Shown piece by piece: positions 43,063 through 53,385 of a stretch of DNA of 57,050 nt. This DNA is from Aldersonia kunmingensis (GTDB taxonomy: Bacteria; Actinomycetota; Actinomycetes; Mycobacteriales; Mycobacteriaceae), in contig NZ_LRRB01000301.1 in assembly GCF_001646865.1 (NCBI RefSeq), forward strand, positions 1 through 57,050, given 5' to 3'. Positions within the stretch are counted from its first letter, which is position 1; each line of letters starts with the position of its first letter. The translations under genes and the position numbers were made by a program. The notes under the pieces are model-generated. The model did not search any database and was not told the origin of the DNA. It saw only the letters and a list, made by a program, of their open reading frames with translations.

Positions 43063-44595
43063 ATGGACAATCTGACGTGGCTGCTCGAGGGGTTCAGCCA
43101 GGCCGCGACGCCGACTAACCTGCTGTACGCCTGCCTCGGGGTGTTGCTCGGCACGGCCGTCGGCGTACTGCCCGGCATCGGACCGGCGATGACGGTGGCG
43201 CTGCTGCTGCCGGTCACCTACAACGTCAGCCCGAGTGCAGCGTTCATCATGTTCGCGGGCATCTACTACGGCGGCATGTATGGCGGCTCGACCACTTCGA
43301 TTCTGCTCAATACTCCAGGTGAGTCGTCGTCGGTGATCACGGCAATCGAGGGCAACAGGATGGCCAAAGCCGGCAGAGCCGCACAGGCTTTGGCGACGGC
43401 CGCGATCGGGTCCTTCGTCGCCGGATCGATCGGGACCATGCTGCTGGTGCTGTTCGCGCCGATGGTGTCGAGCTTCGCGGTGACGCTGGGCGCGCCGTCG
43501 TATTTGGCGATCATGCTTCTCGCGCTGGTCGCGGTGACCGCGATTCTCGGCTCATCGAAACTGCGCGGCGTCATCTCGCTGCTGCTCGGCCTGGCGATCG
43601 GTCTGGTCGGTATCGACTTCCTCACCGGTCAGCCGCGGGCGACCTTCGGGCTGCCCCAGCTCTCGGACGGAATCGACATCGTCGTGGTGGCGGTCGCGGT
43701 GTTCGCGCTCGGCGAGGCGCTGTGGGTAGCCGCTCATCTGCGGCGGCGCCCGGCCGAGGTCATCCCGGTGGGCCGGCCGTGGATGGGCAAGCAGGACTGG
43801 AAGCGCTCGTGGAAGCCGTGGCTGCGCGGCACCGCCTACGGCTTCCCGTTCGGCGCACTGCCCGCCGGCGGTGCCGAGCTGCCGACTTTCCTGTCCTACA
43901 TCACCGAGAAGAGGCTCTCGAAGCACAAGGACGAGTTCGGCAAGGGAGCCATCGAGGGTGTCGCCGGCCCCGAGGCGGCGAACAACGCCTCTGCGGCGGG
44001 CACGCTGGTGCCGATGCTCTCGCTGGGCCTGCCGACCAATGCGACCGCCGCGGTGATGCTGACCGCGTTCGTCTCCTACGGCATCCAGCCCGGGCCGACG
44101 CTGTTCGAGAAGGAGCCGCTGCTGATCTGGACGCTCATCGCGTCGCTTTTCATCGGCAACTTCCTGTTGCTGGTCCTGAACCTGCCGCTGGCCCCGCTGT
44201 GGGCGAAGCTGCTGCGCACGCCGCGTCCGTACCTGTACGCCGGCATCCTGTTCTTCGCCACGCTCGGCGCATTCGCGGTGAACCTCCAGCCGCTGGACCT
44301 GGCGCTACTGCTGGTGTTCGGTCTGCTCGGCCTGATGATGCGCCGCTTCGGATTGCCCGTGCTACCGCTCATCATCGGGGTCATCCTCGGGCCACGCATC
44401 GAGCGGCAGCTGCGCCAAACTCTGCAGCTCGGCGGTGGCGACTGGAGCAACCTGTTCAGCGAGCCAGTCGCGGTGGTCGTGTACGTGCTGATCGTGGCGC
44501 TCCTCGCGCTGCCGGCGATCGTCCAGCTGATCCGGCACCGGCGGCCGGATCCGACCGTCCAGGAAATGATCGAACGGGAGCGTGAGAACGCATGA
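43063..44595 (+). CDS. tctA: Tripartite tricarboxylate transporter large membrane subunit TctA
   Basis: The 510-residue channel-like subunit has about twelve spans. Family motifs: [46 protein letters not shown], and in the second half [35 protein letters not shown]. With TctB and TctC it imports citrate or related tricarboxylates using the sodium or proton gradient. It overlaps the following universal stress gene by 4 bp. Confidence 0.94.
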   Translation: MDNLTWLLEGFSQAATPTNLLYACLGVLLGTAVGVLPGIGPAMTVALLLPVTYNVSPSAAFIMFAGIYYGGMYGGSTTSILLNTPGESSSVITAIEGNRMAKAGRAAQALATAAIGSFVAGSIGTMLLVLFAPMVSSFAVTLGAPSYLAIMLLALVAVTAILGSSKLRGVISLLLGLAIGLVGIDFLTGQPRATFGLPQLSDGIDIVVVAVAVFALGEALWVAAHLRRRPAEVIPVGRPWMGKQDWKRSWKPWLRGTAYGFPFGALPAGGAELPTFLSYITEKRLSKHKDEFGKGAIEGVAGPEAANNASAAGTLVPMLSLGLPTNATAAVMLTAFVSYGIQPGPTLFEKEPLLIWTLIASLFIGNFLLLVLNLPLAPLWAKLLRTPRPYLYAGILFFATLGAFAVNLQPLDLALLLVFGLLGLMMRRFGLPVLPLIIGVILGPRIERQLRQTLQLGGGDWSNLFSEPVAVVVYVLIVALLALPAIVQLIRHRRPDPTVQEMIERERENA

Positions 44596-44984
44596 CCATC
44601 GTCATCGGGTTCAGTGCCGACCAGTACGGGTCCGCTGCGCTGGACCACGGTCTTGCGGAGGCCAAGGTGCGCGGCGCGGCGGTGCGGGTGATCAACTCCT
44701 CGAAGGGTGACTCCTGGACCGACCCGAAGTTCGCGTCGGCGGACGGCGTAGTCCGGCTCGAGGAGGCGCTGGCAGCAAGCGGCGTGCCCCACGAAATCCA
44801 CCAGGAGGTCGGCGACGACGCGGGGGACACGCTGCTCGACGCGATGGCCGCAGAGGATGCCGAACTGCTCGTCATCGGTATCCGGCACCGCACGCCAGTG
44901 GGCAAATTGCTGCTCGGGAGTACCGCACAGCGGCTGCTGCTGAACTGCCCGAAGCCTGTGCTGGCCGTGAAGCCGGCGGAGTAG
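44592..44984 (+). CDS. Universal stress protein (UspA family)
   Basis: The 130-residue protein is one Usp domain, with [24 protein letters not shown] at the start and the ATP-binding G-x2-G-type run [22 protein letters not shown] near the end. It probably binds ATP and acts on stress or transporter control. Its start overlaps tctA, so it belongs to the tct operon; a hairpin follows at 44990-45017. Confidence 0.9.
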   Translation: MTIVIGFSADQYGSAALDHGLAEAKVRGAAVRVINSSKGDSWTDPKFASADGVVRLEEALAASGVPHEIHQEVGDDAGDTLLDAMAAEDAELLVIGIRHRTPVGKLLLGSTAQRLLLNCPKPVLAVKPAE

Positions 44985-44989
44985 GCGAC

Positions 44990-45017
44990 ACAGCGGCGCA
45001 ACCGATCGCGCCGCTGT
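44990..45017 (+). terminator. Terminator after the tct operon
   Basis: ACAGCGGCGC pairs perfectly with GCGCCGCTGT (8-nt loop), 5 bp after the universal stress gene stop. Followed by TTCGTCTC. The rest of the 250-bp spacer to 45238 holds no recognised gene. Confidence 0.75.
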
Positions 45018-45237
45018 TTCGTCTCGCCGGTTCCGTGGACCTCGAGTCCACGCTCCTCTCGATCTTCATGTTCTTCTGGGACAGCCTTTACGTGGGGATG
45101 CCCAACGACGGCGGGGGGTTAGGGGCAGAACCCAGTCCAAATTTGTCCTCGGTCCTGTTCCCTTAACGCGAGACGGTCCTTCTCGAACAGGGTTCCCGCT
45201 CGCGAAGCCGAATTAGGCCCCCACCTATCGTGGGTTG

Positions 45238-45864
45238 GTGCAACTGCTACTGATCCGCCACGGCCTGCCCACCGCCCACGGGAGAACCTCCGAGACGGCA
45301 GCGGACCCGGCGCTGGACGACCTCGGCCGGCAGCAGTCCGACCGAGTACCGGCCGCGATCGAGCGATTCGGTGTCTCGCGGCTGTTCAGCAGCCCGCAGT
45401 TACGCGCCCAGCAGACCGCCGAGCCCAGCGCCGCGCGGTTCGGCCACGAGGTCGGGATCATCGACGGCATCGCCGAGTACGACCGCGAGCTGCCGTTCTA
45501 CATTCCGGTCGAGGACGCCAAAGTGCAGGGTGGCTTCGAGCGGCTGATGCAGGGTGAGCTGCCCGAGCAGATCGACGAGGCCGCGTTCAAGGGGCGGGTC
45601 ATCGCCGGCATCGACTCGATCGTCGACACGTGCGAGCACACCGAGACCGTTGCCGTCTTCGCGCACGGCGGCGTGATCAATTGCTACCTGCAGCACATCC
45701 TCGGGAACCAGCGCAGTCTCGGATTCCAGATCGACTACTGCTCGATGACCCGCATCCTGGTGTCCCGCTCGGGCCGCCGCGCGGTCGCCTCGGTGAACGA
45801 GACCGCGCACGTGTGGGACCTCCTACCGCGCAATATCGACCGGGCCGCTGCAAAGCCCCGCTAG
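45238..45864 (+). CDS. Histidine phosphatase family protein
   Basis: The protein has the catalytic RHG motif at its very start (VQLLLIRHGLPTAHG), then LDDLGRQQSDRVPAAI, LFSSPQLRAQQTAEPSA and VFAHGGVINCYLQHILG with the second catalytic His. It is a phosphoglycerate-mutase-like phosphatase with unknown substrate. GTG 45238 is chosen; TTG 45235 one codon earlier is possible. About 208 residues. Convergent with the cutinase gene. Confidence 0.9.
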   Translation: MQLLLIRHGLPTAHGRTSETAADPALDDLGRQQSDRVPAAIERFGVSRLFSSPQLRAQQTAEPSAARFGHEVGIIDGIAEYDRELPFYIPVEDAKVQGGFERLMQGELPEQIDEAAFKGRVIAGIDSIVDTCEHTETVAVFAHGGVINCYLQHILGNQRSLGFQIDYCSMTRILVSRSGRRAVASVNETAHVWDLLPRNIDRAAAKPR

Positions 45865-45875
45865 CGCCCGCCAAA

Positions 45876-45935
45876 CGGGTGCAAATTGTGTTCGATTGGT
45901 CGAAATTTTGGCCCCGGGAACAAGGTTTGCACCCG
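45876..45935. terminator. Long-loop inverted repeat between convergent genes
   Basis: CGGGTGCAAA (45876-45885) and TTTGCACCCG (45926-45935) pair perfectly across a 40-nt AT-richer loop. It lies between the phosphatase and cutinase stops. Confidence 0.5.
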
Positions 45936-45969
45936 GGAAGCCCTGCTCCGGCCGCTTTCAGGTCCGGGC

Positions 45970-46890
45970 TCAGCTCAGATCGATCAGCCAGTTGTGCAGC
46001 CACTGGGTCGCCGATGTGCCGTTGCGCTCGACGGCGAAGTTCCGGTAGTCGGAGTGCACGCCCGACCGGTAGAAGTTGCGTAGCTGCTGCTCGCGCTGCT
46101 GATTGCTCTGGTCGTTGAACTGCTGCTGCAGCAGGCCGATGCCCCCGCCCGCCAGGAGGTCACCCGCAATCACGCCGGCCTCCTGGGCGTAGCGCCACAC
46201 GTTCGCCGGGCTTGGGTCGGACAGCTGCGCCAGGAAACCCGCGATGCGGAAGAAGTAGTCGTCGCTTGCGGTCGAGCAGTACAGGTCGCCGGGCGCGCAG
46301 AAGGTGCGGGTCTGCGGGCTCACCAACCCGAACCCTCCGATGCGCGGACCCCCGGCACCGGCACCGCCGACGGGTGGGCCGACGAGCGCGTCCGTCGGCG
46401 AGCGGCGAGGATCCGAGAGCAGTCCAACCGCGGCGACCCGGTTCGGCGGCACGACACCAATGCCAGTGCCGATCTCCGCGGCGAGATCACCGGCGGCGTC
46501 CGCGCCCTGGCTGAAGCCGAGCAGCGCGATTCGCGTACCCGGGCAGGCGCCGCCCATCGCGGCCACCATGCCGCGCGCCCGGGATACGGCCTCGCCCTTC
46601 GAGCGTGAGTAGATATCGCCTTCCCACGGGAAGGCGGTCGCGGCATAGACGACGTAATCGGTGCGGACATTGCGCGGCAGGCCATTGGTGACTGCGGCGA
46701 GCATGCCCGGGACGGGCCGCTTATCAGGGTTGTCGGAGGTCTCCCACGTGCCCGGGATCGCCACGACGTACAGGCTCGGGCAGCCGGGTTGTGCTGCAGC
46801 AGAACCGGATCCGGTGGTCACACCGGCGACGACGGTCGCCGCGAAACAAGTAGCCGCTGCGAACAGGGAAAGCATTCGACGTGCGCGCAT
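45970..46890 (-). CDS. Cutinase family protein (secreted esterase)
   Basis: The 306-residue secreted alpha/beta hydrolase starts at ATG 46890. A signal peptide (MRARRMLSLFAAATCFAATVVAGVTTGSGSAAAQ) is followed by the cutinase domain. Triad: Ser127 in LLGFSQGAD, Asp202 in FCAPGDLYC, His279 in SGVHSDY, with the flanking cysteines of cutinase disulfides (Cys37/Cys116 and Cys198/Cys205). A 60-residue Gln-rich helical insert (GLLQQQFNDQSNQQREQQL) precedes the His. It likely acts on lipids or cell-wall esters outside the cell, as mycobacterial Culp proteins do. Confidence 0.88.
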   Translation of the reverse strand: MRARRMLSLFAAATCFAATVVAGVTTGSGSAAAQPGCPSLYVVAIPGTWETSDNPDKRPVPGMLAAVTNGLPRNVRTDYVVYAATAFPWEGDIYSRSKGEAVSRARGMVAAMGGACPGTRIALLGFSQGADAAGDLAAEIGTGIGVVPPNRVAAVGLLSDPRRSPTDALVGPPVGGAGAGGPRIGGFGLVSPQTRTFCAPGDLYCSTASDDYFFRIAGFLAQLSDPSPANVWRYAQEAGVIAGDLLAGGGIGLLQQQFNDQSNQQREQQLRNFYRSGVHSDYRNFAVERNGTSATQWLHNWLIDLS

Positions 46891-47045
46891 GAACCTCGGC
46901 CTTCGACAAATCTCGGGATGCCACCTCGGCATCTCACCGGCCCGGGGTCGACGTCACGCTTTTGTGTCATTTCGGACTCGGCAATCAGAAATTACTCCGG
47001 CTCGGCGAAGGTCGCTAGCCAGCCACGGCGTGTCTCACGTCCCAG

Positions 47046-47570
47046 TTACCCGAATGCTCCGCCACGGCCACCCGACAGTCGCGCGAGGTACTCGGAGATG
47101 CGGTCGTCGGTCCAGCCGTGGGCCTCGGCAAGCCCCTCCGCAATGGTGCGCAGATACGCCGATGCGGGCCGGGTCGGCGCAACCTCGGCACTGCCGTGTG
47201 CGCTGGTGAACGTGTACATCGGCGCCTTGTCGAGCACACCGACCTCGAGCAGTCGGTCGTACACCGGCGGCTCCTGATCCCGGATGTCCTCGAACTGCTC
47301 GCGCGTAACGAGGTACGCGCGCGCCGGTGTCGGGCCATCGACGAGCGGGTCGTAGTAGGCGCGCCCACCACCCCATGTCTTGGATTCGCCGGCGAAGAAG
47401 ATCGTGCCCGGCAACATGACCGCGAGGGTGCGCAGCGGCGCGGAACCATCGCGAGCACCGGCGTGAACGATGCGGCCGCCCGGCGGGCAGCCACCTTCCA
47501 GGTAGCAGGCCAGGCGGGCGGCCGACATGTTCGAGCCGTATGCGACGTACCAAACCCGCGACACGCTCAT
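47046..47570 (-). CDS. Gamma-glutamylcyclotransferase-like protein
   Basis: The 174-residue protein begins VWYVAYGSNMSAARLACYLEGG; YGSNM is the signature of the GGCT-like fold. It continues with GGGRAYYDPLVDGPTPARAYLVTREQFEDI and ends with PASAYLRTIAEGLAEAHGWTDDRISEYLARL. It may remove gamma-glutamyl groups as 5-oxoproline, but substrate and catalytic Glu cannot be assigned firmly. Some databases mislabel such proteins histone deacetylase. Confidence 0.78.
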   Translation of the reverse strand: MSVSRVWYVAYGSNMSAARLACYLEGGCPPGGRIVHAGARDGSAPLRTLAVMLPGTIFFAGESKTWGGGRAYYDPLVDGPTPARAYLVTREQFEDIRDQEPPVYDRLLEVGVLDKAPMYTFTSAHGSAEVAPTRPASAYLRTIAEGLAEAHGWTDDRISEYLARLSGGRGGAFG

Positions 47571-47606
47571 ACGTGGAGTTTGGCACGGGGCGGGTGCGGC
47601 GATTTC

Positions 47607-49352
47607 TCAGTCGATCGGGACCTCGGTGAGCTTCCACGATGCCGCTGCCCCCTGGTGCTCCCAGAACTTGGCGAAGGCACCGCCGGCGGCCCGAAGGTCG
47701 GCGGGCGTTCCCGACTCGGTGACCCGCCCGTCTTCGATCACCACAACCCGGTCGGCCCGGCGAATACCGGCCTGCCGGTGCGCGACGATCACCCGGGTGC
47801 GCGCGATGTCGTCCGCGGACAGCGCGTCCACCACCGCCCGCTCGTTCTCGTTGTCGAGCGCGCTCGTCGCCTCATCGATCAACAGGATCGGCGCCGGTTT
47901 CAGCAGCGCCCGCGCGATGCTGATCCGCTGGCGCTCGCCCCCGGACAGCACCGCACCGCCCTCGCCGACCTCGGATCGCATACCATCCGGCAGTCGCTCG
48001 ACGATCTCGTCGACACGCGCGAGTGCGCCGGCCTCCGCGATCCGGTCCGGTGTCGCCGCCGGGTCGCCCGCCAGGATGTTCTCCTCGATGCTTCCGGCAA
48101 ACAGATACGGCTGCTGGAACACGACGCTCGACAGTGCTCGTCGCGTCTCGTGTGCGAGGGTCGCGATGTCCACGCCGTCGACGAGGACACGGCCCGAATC
48201 CGGTTCCTGCAGACCGGCGATCAAGGCGAGGATGGTGCTCTTACCCGATCCGGACGGACCGACGATCGCCGTCGTGGTACCGGGTTCGAAGACCAGGCTC
48301 AGGTCGTCGAGCACGGCCTGGTCGGTATCGCCATAGCGGAACGTCACGTGATCGAATTCGATTCGCGGCGAACCGGATACGGCGTATGCGTTCTCACCCG
48401 GCGAACCCAGTGGACCGTCGAGAACCGCACCGATCCGGCGCAACGTCAACCGGGTCGACTCGAGCCCGGGCGCCAGGCCCGCGAGGGCCGTGAACGGTTC
48501 GAGGTAGCGCACGGCGACAACGATCAGCGCAACAGCCTGCGCGGTCCCGAGGTCGCCGTCCACGGTGAGCCACGCCGCGGTCGCGGCGAGTGCGAACAGG
48601 GCGACCTGGCTCGCGATGCTGAACAGCAACTGGCCGGGCACTTGCATCAGCAGCAACCGAACGGTCGCCCCATGCTGCTGCGCCAAGGCATCTCCGGCCA
48701 GCGAACGCTCGGGCTCCACCCGCCGCGACACCCGCAATGTCGCCTGGGTGCGGGCGAATTCGACGACTCGTTCGTTCAGCCGCGTGTTCGCCTCATCCGC
48801 GGTGTGCTCGGCCTTTTGGGTGATCGCGGTGGTGGCCCACATCGAACCGAGCAGCAGCGGCACTCCGGCGAGCGCCACGAGCGCGAGTTGCCATTGAATC
48901 GGGATCAGCGCGATCGCGATGGCGACCGGCAGCAACAAGGCGCTGAGGACAGGGACCACCAGGTAGATGATCACGCCCACCAGATCCGGGCCGGTCGCGG
49001 CGATCGCCTGGCGGGCGGTCGCGGTGTTCGCCCCGGTGAACCACGTCAGCCGAATACGCGAGAGCCGCTCGGCGACACCGTGCTGCGCGCTGTTCAGCAA
49101 ACCGAAACCCAGGTCGTAGCCCAGCCGCGAGGCCATCGCGTCGACCGCCCACCCGATGATGGTGGCGACGGTGAGCGCTGCCAGCCAGGCCACAGCGTCG
49201 TCGTTGTGCCCGTCGATCAGGGCCGCGACAAGCGGGACGAGAAGCACAACTCCTGCGGCGCGCGCGATCACCGAAATGATCGCCAGCGTTGCGAACCTCC
49301 AGACGGTCCGCCGCTCGTCCGCCGGTAGCAGGGTCAGCAAGGTGCGGATCAT
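47607..49352 (-). CDS. irtB: Iron-siderophore ABC exporter-type importer IrtB
   Basis: The 581-residue half-transporter starts at ATG 49352, overlapping the irtA stop (ATGA). Six spans come first, then the nucleotide-binding domain with Walker [11 protein letters not shown]-loop [11 protein letters not shown], signature [16 protein letters not shown], Walker [13 protein letters not shown] and H-loop VIVAHRQAG. It pairs with IrtA to import iron-loaded mycobactin-type siderophores even though the fold is exporter-like. It ends near the GGCT gene. Confidence 0.9.
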   Translation of the reverse strand: MIRTLLTLLPADERRTVWRFATLAIISVIARAAGVVLLVPLVAALIDGHNDDAVAWLAALTVATIIGWAVDAMASRLGYDLGFGLLNSAQHGVAERLSRIRLTWFTGANTATARQAIAATGPDLVGVIIYLVVPVLSALLLPVAIAIALIPIQWQLALVALAGVPLLLGSMWATTAITQKAEHTADEANTRLNERVVEFARTQATLRVSRRVEPERSLAGDALAQQHGATVRLLLMQVPGQLLFSIASQVALFALAATAAWLTVDGDLGTAQAVALIVVAVRYLEPFTALAGLAPGLESTRLTLRRIGAVLDGPLGSPGENAYAVSGSPRIEFDHVTFRYGDTDQAVLDDLSLVFEPGTTTAIVGPSGSGKSTILALIAGLQEPDSGRVLVDGVDIATLAHETRRALSSVVFQQPYLFAGSIEENILAGDPAATPDRIAEAGALARVDEIVERLPDGMRSEVGEGGAVLSGGERQRISIARALLKPAPILLIDEATSALDNENERAVVDALSADDIARTRVIVAHRQAGIRRADRVVVIEDGRVTESGTPADLRAAGGAFAKFWEHQGAAASWKLTEVPID

Positions 49353-51934
49353 GGCCGTGCTCCCGTCGTCAGGGCCTCGGTCGAGGCGGATTCCCACAGG
49401 GCCCGGTAGCGGCCACTGGCCGCGATCAGTTCGGTGTGGGTACCGGATTCGGCGATCCGTCCGCCGTCGAGCACGACGATCCGGTCCGCGTCGACCACGG
49501 TGTGTAGACGGTGCGCGATCACGAGCACCGTCCGGTTGGTGGCGAGCCTGCTCAGCGACTGCTGCACCAGGTACTCCGACTCGGGGTCGGCGAAGGCGGT
49601 GGCCTCGTCGAGGATCAGCACCGGCGCATCCGCGAGCAGCGCCCGCGCGATGGCGAGTCGCTGGCGCTCACCGCCGGACAGCGCGGCATCCGGCCCGAGC
49701 GGTGTGTCGTAGCCCTGCGGCAACCGCAGGATCCGGTCGTGGATGTTGGCCGCGCGGGCCGCCTCCTCGATCTGTTCCCTTGACGCGTCGGGTACCGCGA
49801 GCGCGATGTTCTGCGCGACGGTTGCCGCGACCAACTGGGTCTGCTGCAACACGAATCCCACGTGGCGATAGAGCTCGTCGGGAGCCATCGTCGTGATGTC
49901 GCGCCCGCCGATGCGGATGCTGCCCGCATCGACATCGTGGAAACGGGCCAGCAACGCGGCCAGCGTCGACTTTCCCGAGCCAGAGGGCCCGACCAATGCC
50001 GTCACCGTCCCTGGGGCAAGGGTGAGGGAGATGTCATGCAGCACCGGCAGATCCGGCCGGTATCCGAACCGGAGATGTTCGATGGCAACCTCGCCGGCCG
50101 GCCGACCCGGTGTCGCGGCTGTGTCACGCGTCGGCAACTCGGGCTCATCCAGCGCGATCTGGATGTCCCGGGCGGCGAGCATGCCGCCGCGCAATCCGGC
50201 CAGGCCGTAGCCGATTCCGAGCAATCGGGCGCCGAAGGTGGTGCCAAGCAACAGGAACGGCAGCAGATCGACGGGCGTGATCCAACCCCAGATGACGAAG
50301 AAGGTGCCCATCGCCGCGATCAGCCAGAGGAAGGTCGTCGGCCGGGTAACCAGATCCATGATGGTCTTCGCGCGGACGAACGGCCGCTGCCAGCCCTCGA
50401 GAAAATCGATGTAGCCGTCGAGGTTTCGCCGGAAGTTCGACGCCATGACGCCGCCGAAGATCCGGATCACCGGCTGCGCATCGAGGTAGGACGCGGCCTC
50501 GCCGTTCATGCGCTCGGCCCATGTCTGCGCCATCGCGACCTTCGAGCCCGACTGCACCATCATCCGCCACATCGTCACGATGTAGCCGAGTACCGGCAGC
50601 AGCAGGAACATGGCCAGACCGGCGTCGACGGTGAACAGATAGATCAGCACCGCCAGCGGGGCGACAATGGCCGCTACCGCGTCGACCACCGCGTGCGTCA
50701 CCAGGTAGTGCAGCGACAGCGTGTTGTCCTGGATGAGCGACTTGATGCTGCCGGAATTACGTGCGGTGAACCAGCCCAACGGAAGTCGTGCAAGCTTGCC
50801 GAGCAAGCGCTGGCGCAGGTCACGGGCGAACTTGCCATCCACGGCGTGCAGCCAGAACAGCAACGCCGACTCCAGCGCGGTGCCGACGCCGAGCAGGATC
50901 AGCGCGAGGATGCCGACCGACCACAACTCCGAACTCGGTGCGCCCGCGAGGAGTCGTCGGCCGAGTTCAACGAGCAGCAGGTACGGCGCGAACTGAACCA
51001 GAGTCACGATCGCCTGCAGGAATCCGGCGGCGATCAGCGTCGGGCGCAGGGGGGCGAGCAGACGACCGGCCGCGTTTGCGCGCCAACGGCCCTGCGCGGC
51101 CCCCGAGGCTTCTGCCGTGGACGGGTCCGCGACCGGTTCCGCGGTTTCGGCTGCGGCGGGCTGCGCTGGATCCACCGCTGGTGTGACGGCCTCCGGATCG
51201 CGTTCCTTGCCCATCGCCTTGCCCTGCACCCAGTACGCCTGGGCGTGGATCTCCGACTTGGGGAAACCGAATTCCTTGATCCGCTTGCGGATCTCCTTGA
51301 GCGAGCCCGTCTCGGGGCCGGTCCACACGTACCAATCCGACCAGTCACGAACCTCGAGCGCCGCCGCCAGCGACGTGGCGTCCGTGCGCGGCACCCAGTG
51401 CACACGCAGCCGCGGGTGGGTGGCGAGCGGGAGTTCGCGATCGGCCGGTTCGTGCTGCTCGATATACAGCTCGACCGGAATCTCGTCGGGCACCACCGCG
51501 ACGATCGAATTCATCGCGGGCAACGAGGCGGAGTCGCCGACCAGCAGGTAACCCAGTGGCGGGTTCTCCGCGGGCACCTCGAAAGGCACCGAACTCATCG
51601 ACATCATCGCCAGCGTCGCACCGGGCTCGACCGCGCTCGCCCACCGGGAGGCGGGTCCGGCGGGCTCGTGCATCACGAAATCGATGGCGAATTCCCCGGC
51701 ATCCGGGTTCTGTTCGGAGAAGGTGTATCCGCGCTGGAACTCCTTGCCCTCCCCGTCCGGGAACCAGCCGCGAATCCAGGCGGTCGGACCGGGCAGCGCT
51801 TCGTTGAAGAGGGTGTCGGAACGGAACCGCACACGCTTGCAGTGCGAGGCCACGTTCGTCACCTCGGTGACCGTCGCGATGTGGTCCTGCGCGCCGAACG
51901 CACGCATGAGCGCACCGTTGAAGCCGCGAGTCAT
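49349..51934 (-). CDS. irtA: Mycobactin import ATP-binding/permease protein IrtA with siderophore-interaction domain
   Basis: The 861-residue protein starts at ATG 51934 after GGAGACGAG. Residues 1-250 form a siderophore-interacting FAD-binding domain ([68 protein letters not shown]), then a Pro/Ala linker, an ABC membrane domain (about 290-590) and an NBD with [25 protein letters not shown] and [15 protein letters not shown]. The FAD domain reduces Fe3+ to release it from the siderophore. The IdeR-like box upstream fits induction by iron starvation. Confidence 0.94.
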   Translation of the reverse strand: MTRGFNGALMRAFGAQDHIATVTEVTNVASHCKRVRFRSDTLFNEALPGPTAWIRGWFPDGEGKEFQRGYTFSEQNPDAGEFAIDFVMHEPAGPASRWASAVEPGATLAMMSMSSVPFEVPAENPPLGYLLVGDSASLPAMNSIVAVVPDEIPVELYIEQHEPADRELPLATHPRLRVHWVPRTDATSLAAALEVRDWSDWYVWTGPETGSLKEIRKRIKEFGFPKSEIHAQAYWVQGKAMGKERDPEAVTPAVDPAQPAAAETAEPVADPSTAEASGAAQGRWRANAAGRLLAPLRPTLIAAGFLQAIVTLVQFAPYLLLVELGRRLLAGAPSSELWSVGILALILLGVGTALESALLFWLHAVDGKFARDLRQRLLGKLARLPLGWFTARNSGSIKSLIQDNTLSLHYLVTHAVVDAVAAIVAPLAVLIYLFTVDAGLAMFLLLPVLGYIVTMWRMMVQSGSKVAMAQTWAERMNGEAASYLDAQPVIRIFGGVMASNFRRNLDGYIDFLEGWQRPFVRAKTIMDLVTRPTTFLWLIAAMGTFFVIWGWITPVDLLPFLLLGTTFGARLLGIGYGLAGLRGGMLAARDIQIALDEPELPTRDTAATPGRPAGEVAIEHLRFGYRPDLPVLHDISLTLAPGTVTALVGPSGSGKSTLAALLARFHDVDAGSIRIGGRDITTMAPDELYRHVGFVLQQTQLVAATVAQNIALAVPDASREQIEEAARAANIHDRILRLPQGYDTPLGPDAALSGGERQRLAIARALLADAPVLILDEATAFADPESEYLVQQSLSRLATNRTVLVIAHRLHTVVDADRIVVLDGGRIAESGTHTELIAASGRYRALWESASTEALTTGARP

Positions 51935-51957
51935 CTCGTCTCCCTCTCGCCCGAGCC

Positions 51958-51976
51958 TTCAGGAAGGGTAACCTAA
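51958..51976 (-). promoter_or_regulatory. IdeR-like iron box before irtA
   Basis: TTCAGGAAGGGTAACCTAA (plus strand) matches the IdeR consensus at 14 of 19 positions, 24 bp upstream of the irtA start. A partial second site (GGTTAGCCTTGCC at 52002-52014) abuts the divergent FAD gene start. Confidence 0.65.
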
Positions 51977-52016
51977 CTCGCTAGGACAGTGGCTTGGCCC
52001 CGGTTAGCCTTGCCGG

Positions 52017-53369
52017 ATGCATTGCATCGTCGTGGGTGGTGGTCTCGCCGGACTGGCGTCGGCAGTCTGGCTTGCCGAAGCGGGACAACGGGTTACGGTG
52101 CTCGAGCGGCGCGGCTCGCTCGGTGGCCGCACGATCGCCATGCCCCTGGCGGCCGTCGACGACGTGCCCGACAACGGCCAGCATGTCTTTGCGAGCGGTT
52201 ACGAGCACCTCATGCGCTACCTCGACAGTGTGGGCACGCGCGAGCACGTCCACTTCCCCGGACACATGACCATCCGCATGCCCGGCGGCGATGCCCGCCG
52301 CAATTCGTTCTCCGGGCTCTCGGGCCTACGGACAGCGGTCGGCGACCTGCCCGGTGTCAGCGGCCTGGACAGGCTGCGCACGGCGCGTGCGCAAGTGACC
52401 CTGATCCGCCAGGCGCTGAAGCAACCGGACTGGCTCGACGAGGTCACCGCCGACGAGTGGTTCCGCCGAATCGGCTTGCCGCAGTCGGCCCGTGACGCGT
52501 TGTGGGACGGCATCGTGATCGGCCTGACCGGCGACAAGACCGACATCTCCTCGGCCAAGGTGCCCGCCGATCTCCTGGTGACAGGGATCCGGCGTGCATT
52601 GGCGACCCGGACCCCGATCTCGATCGGCTACCCCACCGTCGACCTCGACACCCTGTTCATCGACGGTGCCGAAAAGGTGTTCGCCGACGCCGGCGTCGAC
52701 GTGCGCCACCGGGCCGTCGTCGCATCGATCGACGTGTCCGACGGCGCGGTCACCGGCGTCACGCTCAATGACGGCGAGCGCATCGCCGCCGACGCCGTCG
52801 TCTGCGCCGTGCCGGTGTGGAACATCCGCGGTTTGCTCGACCAGGTGCCCGGCCACGAGCAGATCTATGCGGCCGCTGAGCAATTGACGCCGGTCCCGAT
52901 CGTCAGCGTCAACCTCTACCTGGACCGATCGATCGGAATGAGCGACTGGGGCGAGATCCTGCACGGCGGCGAGGGTGTGCTGGAACAGGTGTGGGATCGC
53001 CAGCGGATGCACGGCCGCGATTCGGCGCGGCACCACTTCTATTCGACGACGGTGTCCGCCGCGTACGAGCTGACCGCCAAGTCGAACACCGAGATCACCG
53101 AGATCCAGATGGACATGCTGCGGCGCTACTACCCCGAAGCCGCCGATGCTCAGGTGATCCACAGTCACGTGGTGCGAATGCCGAAATCCACGTTCGCCCA
53201 ACGTCCCGGCACCTCCGGAATCCGGCCGGAGCAGCGCACCGCGGTGCGCGGCCTCGCGCTGGCGGGTGACTGGACCCGCACCGACTGGACCACGACGATG
53301 GAGGGCGCCTGCCAAAGCGCGGCGCGCGCGGTCGAGGTGATCCTCGAGCACGTCAACGCGCCGGCCTGA
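52017..53369 (+). CDS. FAD-dependent amine-oxidase/phytoene-desaturase-type enzyme (HpnE-like)
   Basis: The 450-residue flavoenzyme starts with the Rossmann motif CIVVGGGLAGLASAVWLAEAGQRVTVLERRGSLGGRT, then DNGQHVFASGYEHLMRYLD, which resembles hydroxysqualene dehydroxylase HpnE. The second FAD segment is RGLALAGDWTRTDWTTTMEGACQSAARAVE. It probably dehydrogenates or dehydroxylates a polyprenoid. HpnE identity is by resemblance only; no squalene or phytoene synthase gene is adjacent. It is divergent from irtA (82 bp) with a possible iron-box half-site at its start. Confidence 0.8.
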   Translation: MHCIVVGGGLAGLASAVWLAEAGQRVTVLERRGSLGGRTIAMPLAAVDDVPDNGQHVFASGYEHLMRYLDSVGTREHVHFPGHMTIRMPGGDARRNSFSGLSGLRTAVGDLPGVSGLDRLRTARAQVTLIRQALKQPDWLDEVTADEWFRRIGLPQSARDALWDGIVIGLTGDKTDISSAKVPADLLVTGIRRALATRTPISIGYPTVDLDTLFIDGAEKVFADAGVDVRHRAVVASIDVSDGAVTGVTLNDGERIAADAVVCAVPVWNIRGLLDQVPGHEQIYAAAEQLTPVPIVSVNLYLDRSIGMSDWGEILHGGEGVLEQVWDRQRMHGRDSARHHFYSTTVSAAYELTAKSNTEITEIQMDMLRRYYPEAADAQVIHSHVVRMPKSTFAQRPGTSGIRPEQRTAVRGLALAGDWTRTDWTTTMEGACQSAARAVEVILEHVNAPA

Positions 53370-53385
53370 CCTGTGCGCCGCGCGT

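Noticed and set aside
47118-49328. Long open frame opposite irtB
   Set aside because: It is an antisense shadow typical of high-GC DNA; the minus strand carries a clear ABC transporter.
49862-51976. Long open frame opposite irtA
   Set aside because: Arg/Gln/His-rich translation without domains, opposite a clear gene.
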